From DASPKT01 sp035626475 (lineage in GTDB: Bacteria > Pseudomonadota > Alphaproteobacteria > Azospirillales > Azospirillaceae), in assembly GCA_035626475.1 (NCBI GenBank), contig DASPNP010000072.1:1-33189 (forward strand): DNA of 33,189 nucleotides, read 5' to 3'. The notes below the pieces were generated by a model. That model ran no database searches. It was not told where the DNA came from and saw nothing but the letters and a program-made list of their open reading frames with translations. A program made the position numbers and the translations under genes. Shown here piece after piece: positions 1 to 7,096 of the stretch; position 1 is the first letter of the stretch, and each line of letters begins with the position of its first letter.

Positions 1-143
1 GAAGACATGGCGGCTCGTCCTTGTCTGCGGGATCCGGCGGGCCGGTCCCGGGCAACTGTTCGAGATCGCCAAGGGTTCGGGGCGGGCATCTGGCTACGGA
101 CGGCGGCAACGCCGGGGTCGCATACGGTGTCACCGACCCCGTG
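1..143. other. Unresolved left edge
   Basis: The first 143 bases sit upstream of a strong hairpin and look like the tail of something cut off by the window. One plus-strand frame is open from base 1 to a TGA at 142-144, but its third codon positions are not GC-rich enough for this genome. The pattern of GC-rich third positions seems to shift from frame 2 (about bases 2-85) to frame 3 (about 85-150), which could mean a decayed gene end. I do not recognise any protein family here. Confidence 0.25.
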
Positions 144-173
144 AACCGGGCTGCCCCTCGGGGCAGCCCGGTT
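144..173. terminator. 14-bp hairpin, probable terminator
   Basis: AACCGGGCTGCCCC at 144-157 pairs perfectly with GGGGCAGCCCGGTT at 160-173, with a tiny loop. It directly follows the TGA at 142-144. There is no long T run (CTCCCTT follows), so termination on the plus strand may be inefficient. Confidence 0.5.
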
Positions 174-214
174 CTCCCTTGGACCCAGCCACTCTACTCA
201 ACTCGCAACAGACA

Positions 215-293
215 AGGTCGCATGGAGCCGAAGGCGCAATGCGACATGCCGCGGCCGGATCGTCGCATTGCGCTCCGCTCCATGCGACCTACG
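215..293. repeat. Long inverted repeat, family A, copy 1
   Basis: Two nested pairs of arms are perfect: AGGTCGCATGGAGC (215-228) with its complement at 277-290, and GCGCAATGCGAC (234-245) with its complement at 262-273. A near-identical element occurs at 6437-6521. The right arm runs into CTACG, and the CTA at 289-291 is the reversed TAG stop codon of the DoxX gene. The hairpin therefore starts exactly at the end of that gene and could act as its terminator. Confidence 0.85.
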
Positions 294-681
294 GATTGAC
301 GCTCCGTCGCCCGTCCCAGTCCAGCAGCAGCATCACCAGCGACGCGGCGGCCAGGAAGGCCGGGTACTCCCAGCCGCCGCCGGGGGCGGTGAAGACCCAG
401 CCGTTGGGAAGATGCACCCAGGCGGCGCCGGCCAGGACCGGCAGCAGCGCCGCCGCCGTGAGCCCGGCGCGGATGCCCAGCAGCAGCAGCACGCCGCCCA
501 CCGCCTCGGCCGCGACCACGGCGTAGGCGCTCCAGCCGGGCAGGCCCTGCGCCTCGAAGAAGGCTGATGTGCCGGCCATGCCGAAGGTGAAGAGCTTCAG
601 CCCGGCATGGGCCAGGTACATGGTGCCGAGCGACAGGCGCAGCAGCAGCGCGGCCTTGTCGGGATCGCGAAATCCGTTCAT
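289..681 (-). CDS. DoxX family membrane protein
   Basis: A 130-residue protein of the DoxX family: small integral membrane proteins with four predicted helices, some tied to thiol or sulfur redox processes. Hydrophobic segments lie at about residues 10-30, 45-65, 70-90 and 105-122. An Arg-Leu-Ser-Leu-Gly stretch in the first helix and Ala-His-Ala-Gly-Leu-Lys-Leu after it are typical. The start has GAGGGGAGG about six bases upstream, and the gene begins 12 bases after the rhodanese gene, so the two form an operon. The pairing with a rhodanese suggests a role in sulfur or thiol chemistry, which is inference. The stop codon lies inside inverted repeat A. Confidence 0.85.
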   Translation of the reverse strand: MNGFRDPDKAALLLRLSLGTMYLAHAGLKLFTFGMAGTSAFFEAQGLPGWSAYAVVAAEAVGGVLLLLGIRAGLTAAALLPVLAGAAWVHLPNGWVFTAPGGGWEYPAFLAAASLVMLLLDWDGRRSVNP

Positions 682-693
682 CCCAGCCTCCCC

Positions 694-1035
694 TCACGCC
701 GCCTTCAGGCCGGTCTCGACGGGCAGCCCCGCCTCGACCCAGTCCTGCTTGCCGGCGGCGTAGACCCGCACGTCACCGTAGCCCAGCCGCGCCAGCCGCT
801 CGGCCGCCTGGTGGGAGTTCGGGCAGGCGAGGTTGGAGCAGTAGGTGACGATCGCCGCCGCCTTGTCGGGGAACAGGTCGGGCGCCAGCGCCTCGAGATC
901 GGCCAGCGGCAGGTTGACGGCGCCCGGCAAATGGGCGTCGGCGTAGTAGCGCGGCGGCAGCGCCTCGGCGATCGTGACGGGGGTGCCGGCCGCCAGCAGG
1001 GCCTGCAGCTCGGCGCGGGTGATGGTCCTGGTCAT
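694..1035 (-). CDS. Rhodanese-like domain protein
   Basis: A single rhodanese domain (113 residues) with the usual landmarks: a Tyr-Tyr-Ala-Asp-Ala-His-Leu-Pro-Gly-Ala segment near residue 30, and the active-site strand ending in TYCSNLACPNS. The first Cys of that loop is in the catalytic position. The loop is of the CSNxxCP type with a second Cys rather than the classical CRxGxR, so persulfide handling is likely but the substrate is unknown. The C-terminal GKQDW matches the family's GG..xW motif. I start it at the ATG at 1035 because GGAGACGAGG lies just upstream; an upstream in-frame start would give an unconserved extension. It is first gene of an operon with doxX and is divergent from a LysR regulator. 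Confidence 0.85.
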   Translation of the reverse strand: MTRTITRAELQALLAAGTPVTIAEALPPRYYADAHLPGAVNLPLADLEALAPDLFPDKAAAIVTYCSNLACPNSHQAAERLARLGYGDVRVYAAGKQDWVEAGLPVETGLKAA

Positions 1036-1090
1036 GATGTCCTCGTCTCCTTGGGGGCGCCGGGTCGGCGCCGGTGGGGAGAGACTATGC

Positions 1091-1108
1091 CCGTGCGCGG
1101 ACGCACGG
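1091..1108. promoter_or_regulatory. Inverted repeat, possible LysR operator
   Basis: CCGTGCG and CGCACGG are separated by four bases in the 116-base gap between the divergent rhodanese and LysR genes. LysR regulators commonly bind such a shared gap and control both sides. Only the position and symmetry support this; no clear -35/-10 pair was found on either strand. Confidence 0.35.
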
Positions 1109-1151
1109 CACGTTGTAAGATCGCCATCCCAATTTGCAGGAACGCACAAGC

Positions 1152-2015
1152 ATGGGATGGGACGATCTGCGCCTGCTGCTGGCGGTGAGCCGGGCCGGCG
1201 GGCTGTCGGGCGCGGCGCGGGAGCTGGGCGTCAACCACTCCACCGTCTTCCGGCGGCTGGCGGCGCTGGAGGCCGAGCTCGGCACGCTGCTGTTCGAGCG
1301 GTTGCCGGCCGGCTATCGCCCCACCGAGGCGGGCGCGCGGCTGGCGCTGGCGGCGGAGCGGATGGAGGCGGAGGCGCTGGCCGCCGACCGCGACGTGACC
1401 GGCCGCGACACCCGCCTGTCGGGCCGCCTCCGGGTAACGGCGTCCGAGACGCTGGCCTTCCGGCTGCTGCCCGGTGAGCTGGCGCGTTTCCGCCAGGCGC
1501 AGCCCGGCATCCTGGTGGAGCTGCTGATCGACAACCGCCAGCTGGACCTGTCGCGGCGCGAGGCGGACGTGGCGTTGCGCGCCACCCGGCCGCTCCAGGG
1601 CGATCTCTGGGGCCGCAAGCTGGCCGACATGCCCTGGGCGGTCTACGCCGCGCCGGGCCTCGCACCGCTACGGGACATCGCCGGGCTGGCGGACCTGCCG
1701 GTCATCGGCTGGGGCGAGACGGCGCTGCCGGTCAAGGCGGCGGAGTGGCTGGCCGAGGCCGTGCCGGAGACCGCGGTCGTCTACCGCTCCTCCAGCCTGA
1801 TCAACCAGATGCGGGCGGCGCTGGCCGGCATGGGCGCGGCCGTGCTGCCCTGCTACCTGGCCGACGCGGAGCCGGGACTGGAGCGCCTCTCCGATCCCGT
1901 GCCGGAACTGTCGCGCGAACTCTGGATGATCACCCACCAGGACCTGAAGGCCACCGCCCGGGTGCGCGCCTTCATGGATCTGGTCGGCGAGGGGCTGCGG
2001 GCGGCGCTGGCATGA
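1152..2015 (+). CDS. LysR-family transcriptional regulator
   Basis: A 287-residue LysR protein. The N-terminal winged helix-turn-helix is clear: DDLRLLLAVSRAGGLSGAAR, then the recognition helix with HSTVFRRLAALEAELG and the LFER turn followed by PTEAG. The remainder is the effector-binding domain, starting with GRLRVTASE near residue 95. It resembles the branch of LysR proteins often annotated as AmpR/YafC-like, with no identified ligand. The ATG at 1152 fits family starts and has AGGA upstream; a TTG at 1134 is the alternative. It diverges from the rhodanese-doxX operon, which is its likeliest target by position. Confidence 0.9.
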   Translation: MGWDDLRLLLAVSRAGGLSGAARELGVNHSTVFRRLAALEAELGTLLFERLPAGYRPTEAGARLALAAERMEAEALAADRDVTGRDTRLSGRLRVTASETLAFRLLPGELARFRQAQPGILVELLIDNRQLDLSRREADVALRATRPLQGDLWGRKLADMPWAVYAAPGLAPLRDIAGLADLPVIGWGETALPVKAAEWLAEAVPETAVVYRSSSLINQMRAALAGMGAAVLPCYLADAEPGLERLSDPVPELSRELWMITHQDLKATARVRAFMDLVGEGLRAALA

Positions 2016-2046
2016 AGCCGCCGCGATGGGGAGAGGCTGGGACGTC

Positions 2047-2169
2047 GTGCGTCCTTCGACAAGCTCAGGATGAGGGACGGGGTACGCGAGGCACTTCCGG
2101 GATTCGTCCGTGCGGGCTTGCCTCGGAGCAGCAACAACATCCTCATGCTGAGCCTGTCGAAGCACGCAC
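2047..2169. repeat. Long inverted repeat, family B, copy 1
   Basis: A 29-base left arm containing CTTCGACAAGCTCAGGATGA (2047-2075) faces a complementary right arm with TGAGCCTGTCGAAGCACG (2141-2169), with three internal mismatches. The second copy is at 30683-30803 and conserves parts of the loop as well. This copy fills the gap between the converging LysR and flavoprotein genes: about 31 bases from each stop codon. I recall similar sequences scattered through alphaproteobacterial intergenic regions, as REP-like elements. Confidence 0.85.
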
Positions 2170-2199
2170 ACCCGCAACGCAGCCCTGATCCGTGGCGAC

Positions 2200-3138
2200 C
2201 TACTCCCCCTTCCGCAGCCTGTTGTGGATCGCCGTGCTGGCGATGGCGGCCTGGCTCATGGCGACGCTGATCTGGTTCAGGTTCTCCACGATGTCACCGG
2301 CGGCGTAGAGCCCGTCGACCGAGGTTTGCTGGTGGCCGTCGGTGGGGATGCGGCCGTCCTCCGCCAGGTCGCACCCGACCTGCTTGGCGAGGTCGTTGCG
2401 CGGCGCGGTGCCCAGGGCCGAGTACAGGCTGTCGAAGGCGAGCTCGCGCCCGCCCGCCAGCCGGATGGCGATCACCTGCCCGTCGGCGCACTCGATCCCC
2501 TCCAGCGCGCCGGTCTCCAGCGTCACGCCGAGCGCCTCCAGCTCCGCACGGTGGCCCTCCTCCATCGGCTCGCCCAGGGTCATGAGGGTAAGGCGGTCGG
2601 TGTAGTGGCGGATGAAGCCGGCCTCGGCCACGCCGTGCTTGCCCTGGCCGAACAGGCCGACGCGCTTGTCCGTGACCTCGTAGCCGTCGCAGATCGGGCA
2701 ATAGCGCACCAGCCCCTTCGCCACCGCCTGGTAATGGTCGGGAATGCCCGGCTCGCGGTCGATGCCGCCGGTCGCCAGAAGCACGAAGCGGGTGAGGTAG
2801 CGGTTGCCCTGGGCGTCGGTGGCGACGAAACCCTCGCCGTCGCGCTCCAGGCTCTCCACGCCGGTGCGCTCGATGACGGCGCCGTAGCGCTCGGCCTGGC
2901 CGCGCATGCGCTGCAGCAGCTCGACCCCGTTGACCCCGTCGGGAAAGCCCGGATGGTTGTGCGAGCGGGGTATCCAGGCGCAACGGCTGGCGCCGGCGTC
3001 CAGCACCAGGAAGCGCCTCTTGTAGCGCGCGAGATATATGGCCGCCGTCAGCCCCGCCGGCCCGGCGCCGACGACCAGGGCGTCGAGCCGGGCGGGGGCG
3101 TTCTCGCCGGAACCCAGGACCGTCGTTGCCGGCGCCAT
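2200..3138 (-). CDS. Thioredoxin-reductase-like FAD/NAD(P) oxidoreductase
   Basis: A 312-residue two-dinucleotide-domain flavoprotein. The FAD site is VVGAGPAGLTAA (residues 22-33), and a redox dithiol CPICD sits at 147-151, the place of CATCD in thioredoxin reductase. The second FAD motif is near the C-terminus (GLYAAGDIVE). The NADPH-side motif is GLFGQGKHGVAEA (about 161-173), which departs from the usual GGGDSA. It could therefore be a ferredoxin/flavodoxin-type or atypical TrxR; substrate is not determinable. It starts 10 bases after a 51-residue hydrophilic protein gene, probably in one operon. Its stop is followed by inverted repeat B. Confidence 0.85.
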   Translation of the reverse strand: MAPATTVLGSGENAPARLDALVVGAGPAGLTAAIYLARYKRRFLVLDAGASRCAWIPRSHNHPGFPDGVNGVELLQRMRGQAERYGAVIERTGVESLERDGEGFVATDAQGNRYLTRFVLLATGGIDREPGIPDHYQAVAKGLVRYCPICDGYEVTDKRVGLFGQGKHGVAEAGFIRHYTDRLTLMTLGEPMEEGHRAELEALGVTLETGALEGIECADGQVIAIRLAGGRELAFDSLYSALGTAPRNDLAKQVGCDLAEDGRIPTDGHQQTSVDGLYAAGDIVENLNQISVAMSQAAIASTAIHNRLRKGE

Positions 3139-3148
3139 GTCCGGGGCC

Positions 3149-3304
3149 TCAGACGTCGAAGGTCCGCCCGGGGAGCTTGCTGCGGTCGCCCCCGTTCTTG
3201 TCCTTCACCGCCTCCTCGGCCAGTTCGGCGTCGCCCACGGGGTGCTCCTTCGCGGCGTCGTCCTGCTTGGGCTGCTGCGGCTTCTGCTGATCGTTCCCGG
3301 CCAT
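3149..3304 (-). CDS. 51-residue hydrophilic protein of unknown function
   Basis: A short gene with strongly GC-rich third codon positions and GGAGAG five bases before its ATG. The protein is rich in Lys, Asp, Glu and Gln (it opens MAGNDQQKPQQPKQDD), has no hydrophobic segment and ends in GRTFDV, so it is likely disordered. It lies 10 bases upstream of the flavoprotein gene on the same strand. I do not recognise a family. Its mate on the other strand (3425-3571) is similarly small and hydrophilic, but the two are not obviously homologous. Confidence 0.7.
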   Translation of the reverse strand: MAGNDQQKPQQPKQDDAAKEHPVGDAELAEEAVKDKNGGDRSKLPGRTFDV

Positions 3305-3424
3305 CTCGGCTCTCCATCGCTTCGGTCCCGTGAAGAACAGGCCGGCCGATGGATGGTTGCGCGGAACGGTGCGGGCGCCCGCGCGGTTGGTGCTGTCCCC
3401 ACCACCCAGGCAAGGAGCCTCCCC

Positions 3425-3571
3425 ATGTCCAAGAAGGACCATCCCGTGGCGAACCAGCTGAAGCAGGAATCGCAGAAGCCGACGCCGAAGGGGAACCAGA
3501 ACCAGCTCGCCGAGTCCCCGCAGAACCCCGCCCATGCCGGCCAGGGCCATCAGCGCCAGCCGCGTCCGTGA
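3425..3571 (+). CDS. 48-residue hydrophilic protein of unknown function
   Basis: The ATG at 3425 is preceded by AAGGAG at the right distance, and codons are GC-rich at third positions. The product begins MSKKDHPVANQLKQESQKPT and is rich in Gln, Asn, Pro and Lys with no Cys or Trp, so it is probably disordered. It resembles small stress-type or nucleic-acid-binding peptides in composition only. It diverges from the 51-residue gene at 3149-3304 across a 120-base gap. A hairpin at 3580-3603 follows the stop. Confidence 0.7.
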   Translation: MSKKDHPVANQLKQESQKPTPKGNQNQLAESPQNPAHAGQGHQRQPRP

Positions 3572-3579
3572 GCGCTTCC

Positions 3580-3603
3580 GGGGGGAGGCCGGCGCCTCCC
3601 CCC
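3580..3603 (+). terminator. 10-bp hairpin after small gene
   Basis: GGGGGGAGGC and GCCTCCCCCC flank a CGGC loop, nine bases after the stop of the 48-residue gene. There is no T run, so it may stabilise the 3' end rather than terminate on its own. Confidence 0.45.
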
Positions 3604-3726
3604 ACCCCTCCCATCCCCCTGATTCCAATAGCCCCTTTGCTCCGTATCAAGGGGCGTGACACCGCTCCCTCGCCACGGCATCCTGTCGCCAGCGGCCGGC
3701 AGAGCCGCGGAGCAGGGAGTGAACAG

Positions 3727-5082
3727 ATGATCAAGACGAAGGCCGGCCTTCTGGGCGGCATTCTGGCGATCGCGCTGGGCGGCTCGGCCATGTCGACGGC
3801 CGCGCTGGCGCAGAGCGCGGCCGACCTGGGCAAGAGCCTGACGCCATTGGGCGCGGAGAAGGCCGGCAACAAGGACGGCACCATCCCCGAATGGACCGGC
3901 GGCCTCACCGCCCCGCCGGCCGGCTACAAGCCGGGGATGCACTACATCGATCCGTTCGCGGCGGACAAGCCGCTGTTCACGATCGACGCCTCCAACATGG
4001 CCCAGTACGCCGACAAGCTGACCGAGGGCCACAAGGCGCTCTTCAAGACCTACGGCCAGACCTACAAGATGGCCGTCTACCCGACGCGGCGCTCCGCCTC
4101 CTATCCCAAGGAGGTCTACGACGCGATCATGGCCAACGCCACGAACGCCAAGCTGGTCGCCAACGGCAGCGGCGTCGAGGGGGCCAAGGTCGGCTCGCCC
4201 TTCCCGATCCCGAAGGAGGGCGTGCAGGCGGTCTGGAACCATCTGCTGCGCTGGCGCGGCCTGAACCTGGAGCGCACCTACGGCCAGGCGAACCCGCTGC
4301 CGGACGGCGCCTATACCATGATCACCATCAATGAGAAGGTGAAGTTCCTCTACAACTCGCCCGAGGGCGCGCGCGGGAACACCTCCATCTTCTTCCTGCA
4401 GGAAGTGACGGCGCCGGCCCGCCTGGCGGGCGAGGTGCTGCTGGTCCACGAATCGATGAACCAGCTCGCCGAGCCGCGCAACGCCTGGACCTACAATCCC
4501 GGCCAGCGCCGCGTGCGTCGCGCGCCCAACGTCGCCTACGACAATCCGGGCACGGCGGCCGACGGCCTGCGCACCTCGGACCAGCTCGACCTCTATAACG
4601 GCTCGCCGGACCGCTACAATTGGAAGCTGGTCGGCAAGAAGGAGATGTACGTCCCCTACAACGCCTACAAGATGGTGGCGAAGGGAACCCGCGACGCGGA
4701 CATCATCAAGCCGAAGCACATCAACCAGGAGCTGGCGCGCTACGAGCTGCACCGGGTCTGGGTGGTGGAGGGCGAGCTGAAGCCCGGCACCAGCCACATC
4801 TACGCCAAGCGCCGCTTCTACCTGGACGAGGACAGCTGGCTGATCGTGGCCGCCGACCAGTACGACGCGCGCGGCCAGCTCTGGCGCGTGTCCGAGTATC
4901 ACGGGCTGAACTACTACGAGCTGCCCACCTACTCCGGCGCCTTCGAGACGCATTACGACCTGCAGTCGGGCCGCTATACCGTCTCCGGCTTCATCGGCGA
5001 AGGCCCGCCCTACGACAACCAGGTGAAGTTCACCGAGAACGACTTCTCCCCCGACGGTCTGCGCCGCGCCGGCGTGCGCTGA
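3727..5082 (+). CDS. Exported DUF1329 family protein
   Basis: A 451-residue protein with a clear signal peptide: MIKTK, a hydrophobic core, then cleavage after Ala-Ala-Leu-Ala before QSAADLG. The mature part begins with LGKSLTPLGAEKAGNKDGTI and PEWTGG, the hallmark opening of DUF1329 proteins. These are envelope proteins found in Gram-negatives, often near hydrolases or RND exporters, and may be related to outer-membrane lipoprotein carriers; the function is not established. Repeated Tyr/Trp-rich strands are consistent with a beta-rich fold. The start has AGGGAG upstream. A strong terminator follows at 5106-5136, so it is probably monocistronic. Confidence 0.9.
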   Translation: MIKTKAGLLGGILAIALGGSAMSTAALAQSAADLGKSLTPLGAEKAGNKDGTIPEWTGGLTAPPAGYKPGMHYIDPFAADKPLFTIDASNMAQYADKLTEGHKALFKTYGQTYKMAVYPTRRSASYPKEVYDAIMANATNAKLVANGSGVEGAKVGSPFPIPKEGVQAVWNHLLRWRGLNLERTYGQANPLPDGAYTMITINEKVKFLYNSPEGARGNTSIFFLQEVTAPARLAGEVLLVHESMNQLAEPRNAWTYNPGQRRVRRAPNVAYDNPGTAADGLRTSDQLDLYNGSPDRYNWKLVGKKEMYVPYNAYKMVAKGTRDADIIKPKHINQELARYELHRVWVVEGELKPGTSHIYAKRRFYLDEDSWLIVAADQYDARGQLWRVSEYHGLNYYELPTYSGAFETHYDLQSGRYTVSGFIGEGPPYDNQVKFTENDFSPDGLRRAGVR

Positions 5083-5105
5083 GCGGGTTCATCGGGAACC
5101 TACAC

Positions 5106-5136
5106 GGGGCGGCCGGGCGACCGGCTGCCCCTTTTT
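5106..5136 (+). terminator. Rho-independent terminator of the DUF1329 gene
   Basis: GGGGCGGCCGG (5106-5116) pairs with CCGGCTGCCCC (5121-5131) with one G-T pair across a four-base loop, followed by TTTTT. It begins 24 bases after the stop codon. Confidence 0.85.
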
Positions 5137-5338
5137 CATGGCCTCGTCCATGGCGCATCCGGGCAGGCGCGGGGCCCTATGGTGAGCGGGTGCCGCGACG
5201 AGGGCGTGCTCCCGCCGAACTGCATTGCGTAAAACTCATCCTTTAGATCGACTTACGTCTTTTTTTCGCCATGGTGCAGTGCAACAGTGCAGATGTCGGC
5301 GCGTTGGTTGCGCTGACATCACCGGGGCTTGAGAGATC

Positions 5339-5527
5339 ATGCAGACCATCGACATCGCCACCGCCTTCACCGTCGCCTGCCAGGAGCTGGGCCTCGATCC
5401 GGCCAACACCAACCACTTCGTGCTGGAGTGCAAGCGCCAGGGCCGCGACCCGCAGGACGCGACGATGCACGAGCTGGACCGCAACGGCTCCGAGCTGTGG
5501 CGCGCCGTGCGCAAGCGGACCGCCTGA
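5339..5527 (+). CDS. 62-residue protein of unknown function
   Basis: Almost every codon ends in G or C, which marks it as a real gene. The product (MQTIDIATAFTVACQELGLD at the start) looks like a small soluble helical protein with two Cys and a basic C-terminal RAVRKRTA. I know of no family. It is preceded by an unusually AT-rich stretch (about 5220-5262) that probably holds its promoter, though no convincing -35/-10 pair is seen. It lies 51 bases upstream of the nuclease-like gene and may be cotranscribed with it. Confidence 0.75.
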   Translation: MQTIDIATAFTVACQELGLDPANTNHFVLECKRQGRDPQDATMHELDRNGSELWRAVRKRTA

Positions 5528-5578
5528 GTTTTCCCAGGCGCCCTTGATCCGGGTGCCGGACCGTGGGATGGGAGGGGC

Positions 5579-6406
5579 ATGAGCGACGCCCCTCCGGTTC
5601 CGCCCCTGAAGATCCTGCCGACGCGCCGTGCGCTGCTGGCCCTGCCGCTGCTGCTGGCACCCCTTCCGGCCCTCTCCGCCCCCGTCTCCCTCCCCGCCGG
5701 CCTGACACCGGGCCCGACCGTGCGCGTCCGCGGCGTGGTCGACGGCGACACGGTGGAACTCGACGACGGGACGGAGGTGCGGCTGGTCGGCACCCAGGCG
5801 CCCAAGCTGGCGCTGGGCCGCCGCAACTTCCCGGACTGGCCGCTGTCGCCTGAGTCCCGCGACGCGCTGGCGCGGCTGGCGCGCGGCCGCACCGTCACGC
5901 TGCACACCGGCGGCACGCCCCGCGACCGCCACGGCCGGGCCCTGGCGCATCTGGTCCGCGACGACGGCCTGTGGCTGCAGGGCGAGATGCTGCGCAGCGG
6001 CTGGACGCGCCTCTACACCTTCCCCGACAACCGCGCCGCCGCGGCCGAGATGCGCGCCGCCGAGGCCCAGGCACGGAAGAAGCGTGCCAACATCTGGGCG
6101 CATCCCTTCTACGCGGTGCGGACGCCCGACAGGCTCGCCGAGGACATGGACACGTTCCAGCTGGTGGAGGGGCGGGTCGCCCGCTCGGCCCGGGTGCGCG
6201 ACCGCATCTATGTGAATTTCGGCCGCGACTACCGCGACGATTTCACCGTGGAGATCGAGCGCCGCCACTGGCGCGACTTCGAGGCCGCCGGGCTGGACCC
6301 GCTGTCACTGGGCGGAAGGCGGGTGGAGGTGCGCGGCTGGATCGGCGAGCGCAACGGCCCGGTCATCCAGGCCACCCATCCCGAGCAGATGGCCGTGCTG
6401 GACTAG
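5579..6406 (+). CDS. Secreted thermonuclease-fold (SNase-like) protein
   Basis: A 275-residue protein with a hydrophobic N-terminal export signal (RRALLALPLLLAPLPALSAP). The staphylococcal nuclease-like OB fold follows: VVDGDTVELDDGTEVRLVG (about residues 53-71) carries the DGDT calcium-site motif and the first Arg. PRDRHGRALAHL (about 113-124) carries the second Arg. The position of the catalytic Glu of the family (usually APE) is APK here. The C-terminal 90 residues are an extra domain typical of an alphaproteobacterial subfamily that I recall having the same Lys. Nuclease activity is therefore uncertain. The gene converges on the haemoglobin gene, with repeat A between them. Confidence 0.8.
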   Translation: MSDAPPVPPLKILPTRRALLALPLLLAPLPALSAPVSLPAGLTPGPTVRVRGVVDGDTVELDDGTEVRLVGTQAPKLALGRRNFPDWPLSPESRDALARLARGRTVTLHTGGTPRDRHGRALAHLVRDDGLWLQGEMLRSGWTRLYTFPDNRAAAAEMRAAEAQARKKRANIWAHPFYAVRTPDRLAEDMDTFQLVEGRVARSARVRDRIYVNFGRDYRDDFTVEIERRHWRDFEAAGLDPLSLGGRRVEVRGWIGERNGPVIQATHPEQMAVLD

Positions 6407-6436
6407 CCGTTACCGGACGGTGGCGCCATTCGTGTC

Positions 6437-6521
6437 CGTAGGTCGCATGGAGCCGCAGGCGCAATGCGACGTGCCCGGCCGGGGGATGTCGCATTGCGGC
6501 TCCGCCTCCATGCGACCTACG
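6437..6521. repeat. Long inverted repeat, family A, copy 2
   Basis: CGTAGGTCGCATGGAG at 6437-6452 pairs with its exact complement at 6506-6521, and GCAATGCGAC (6461-6470) pairs with GTCGCATTGC (6489-6498). The element matches the copy at 215-293 over most of its arms. It lies between the converging nuclease-like and haemoglobin genes. The CTA at 6517-6519 in the right arm is the reversed TAG stop of the haemoglobin gene, the same arrangement as in copy 1. Confidence 0.85.
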
Positions 6522-6915
6522 ATGCCGCCAAGCCCTGCGCGCGGATGAAGGCGATGCCGTGCTGCAGGCTCTTGCCGATGCGCTGGGCGGCATCATTGAT
6601 GCGGGCGGCGGGCTCCGGCGCGAAGAGGGTGGAGGCGGTCTGGCCGAAGAGGTCCAGCCAGCGGGCGAAATGCTCCGCCCCGATGCCCGGCAGCGCCGCG
6701 TGCGCCGGCATCGGCCGGCCCTGGTAGCGGCCGGTTCCCAGCAGGACCGAGGACCAGAAAGCGGCGATCTTGTGCAGGTGCCGCCCCCATTCCTCCTCAC
6801 CCGTGCCGACCGCCGCCTCGAACACCGGCCCCAGCATCGGGTCGCCCCGCACCTTCGCGTAGAAGGCGGCGACCAGCTCCTCCAGCCCGTCCTCGTCGAT
6901 TTCCGTGCGCAGCAT
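6517..6915 (-). CDS. Group III truncated haemoglobin
   Basis: A 132-residue 2-on-2 haemoglobin of the group III (P) class. Tyr19 in AAFYAKVRGDPMLGPVF is the distal B10 Tyr, Trp54 in KIAAFWSSVLLG is the conserved heme-pocket Trp, and His72 in PMPAHAALPG is the proximal heme ligand. By my recollection these fall at the same numbers as in the Campylobacter jejuni protein. Such globins bind O2 or NO; a role in NO or oxygen handling is probable but not shown here. I choose the ATG at 6915 because GGAGGAG lies just upstream; longer starts add an unconserved tail. It diverges from pip. Confidence 0.92.
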   Translation of the reverse strand: MLRTEIDEDGLEELVAAFYAKVRGDPMLGPVFEAAVGTGEEEWGRHLHKIAAFWSSVLLGTGRYQGRPMPAHAALPGIGAEHFARWLDLFGQTASTLFAPEPAARINDAAQRIGKSLQHGIAFIRAQGLAAS

Positions 6916-7042
6916 CGCAATCTCCTCCGTCGCGCCCCACAGATAGCCGAGACGCGGCCGGATTGCGCGCCCGCCGGCTGCGGCAAAGGGACCCGTCAAG
7001 GACGGCCGGACACGCGGTGCAACGCCTACGCTTCGGGATGGT

Positions 7043-7071
7043 TTGCGTTAAGGAATCCGCTTCCCTAAACT
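7043..7071 (+). promoter_or_regulatory. Sigma-70-type promoter of pip
   Basis: TTGCGT (7043-7048) and TAAACT (7066-7071) are separated by exactly 17 bases, and the pip ATG lies 25 bases further on. This gives a short leader. Confidence 0.65.
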
Positions 7072-7096
7072 CGCGCTTCCCCATTCCGGACGTATC

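Noticed and set aside
5243..5272. A minus-strand nine-codon peptide, MAKKRRKSI
   Set aside because: It is too short, has no clear ribosome site, and lies in an AT-rich region better explained as promoter DNA.
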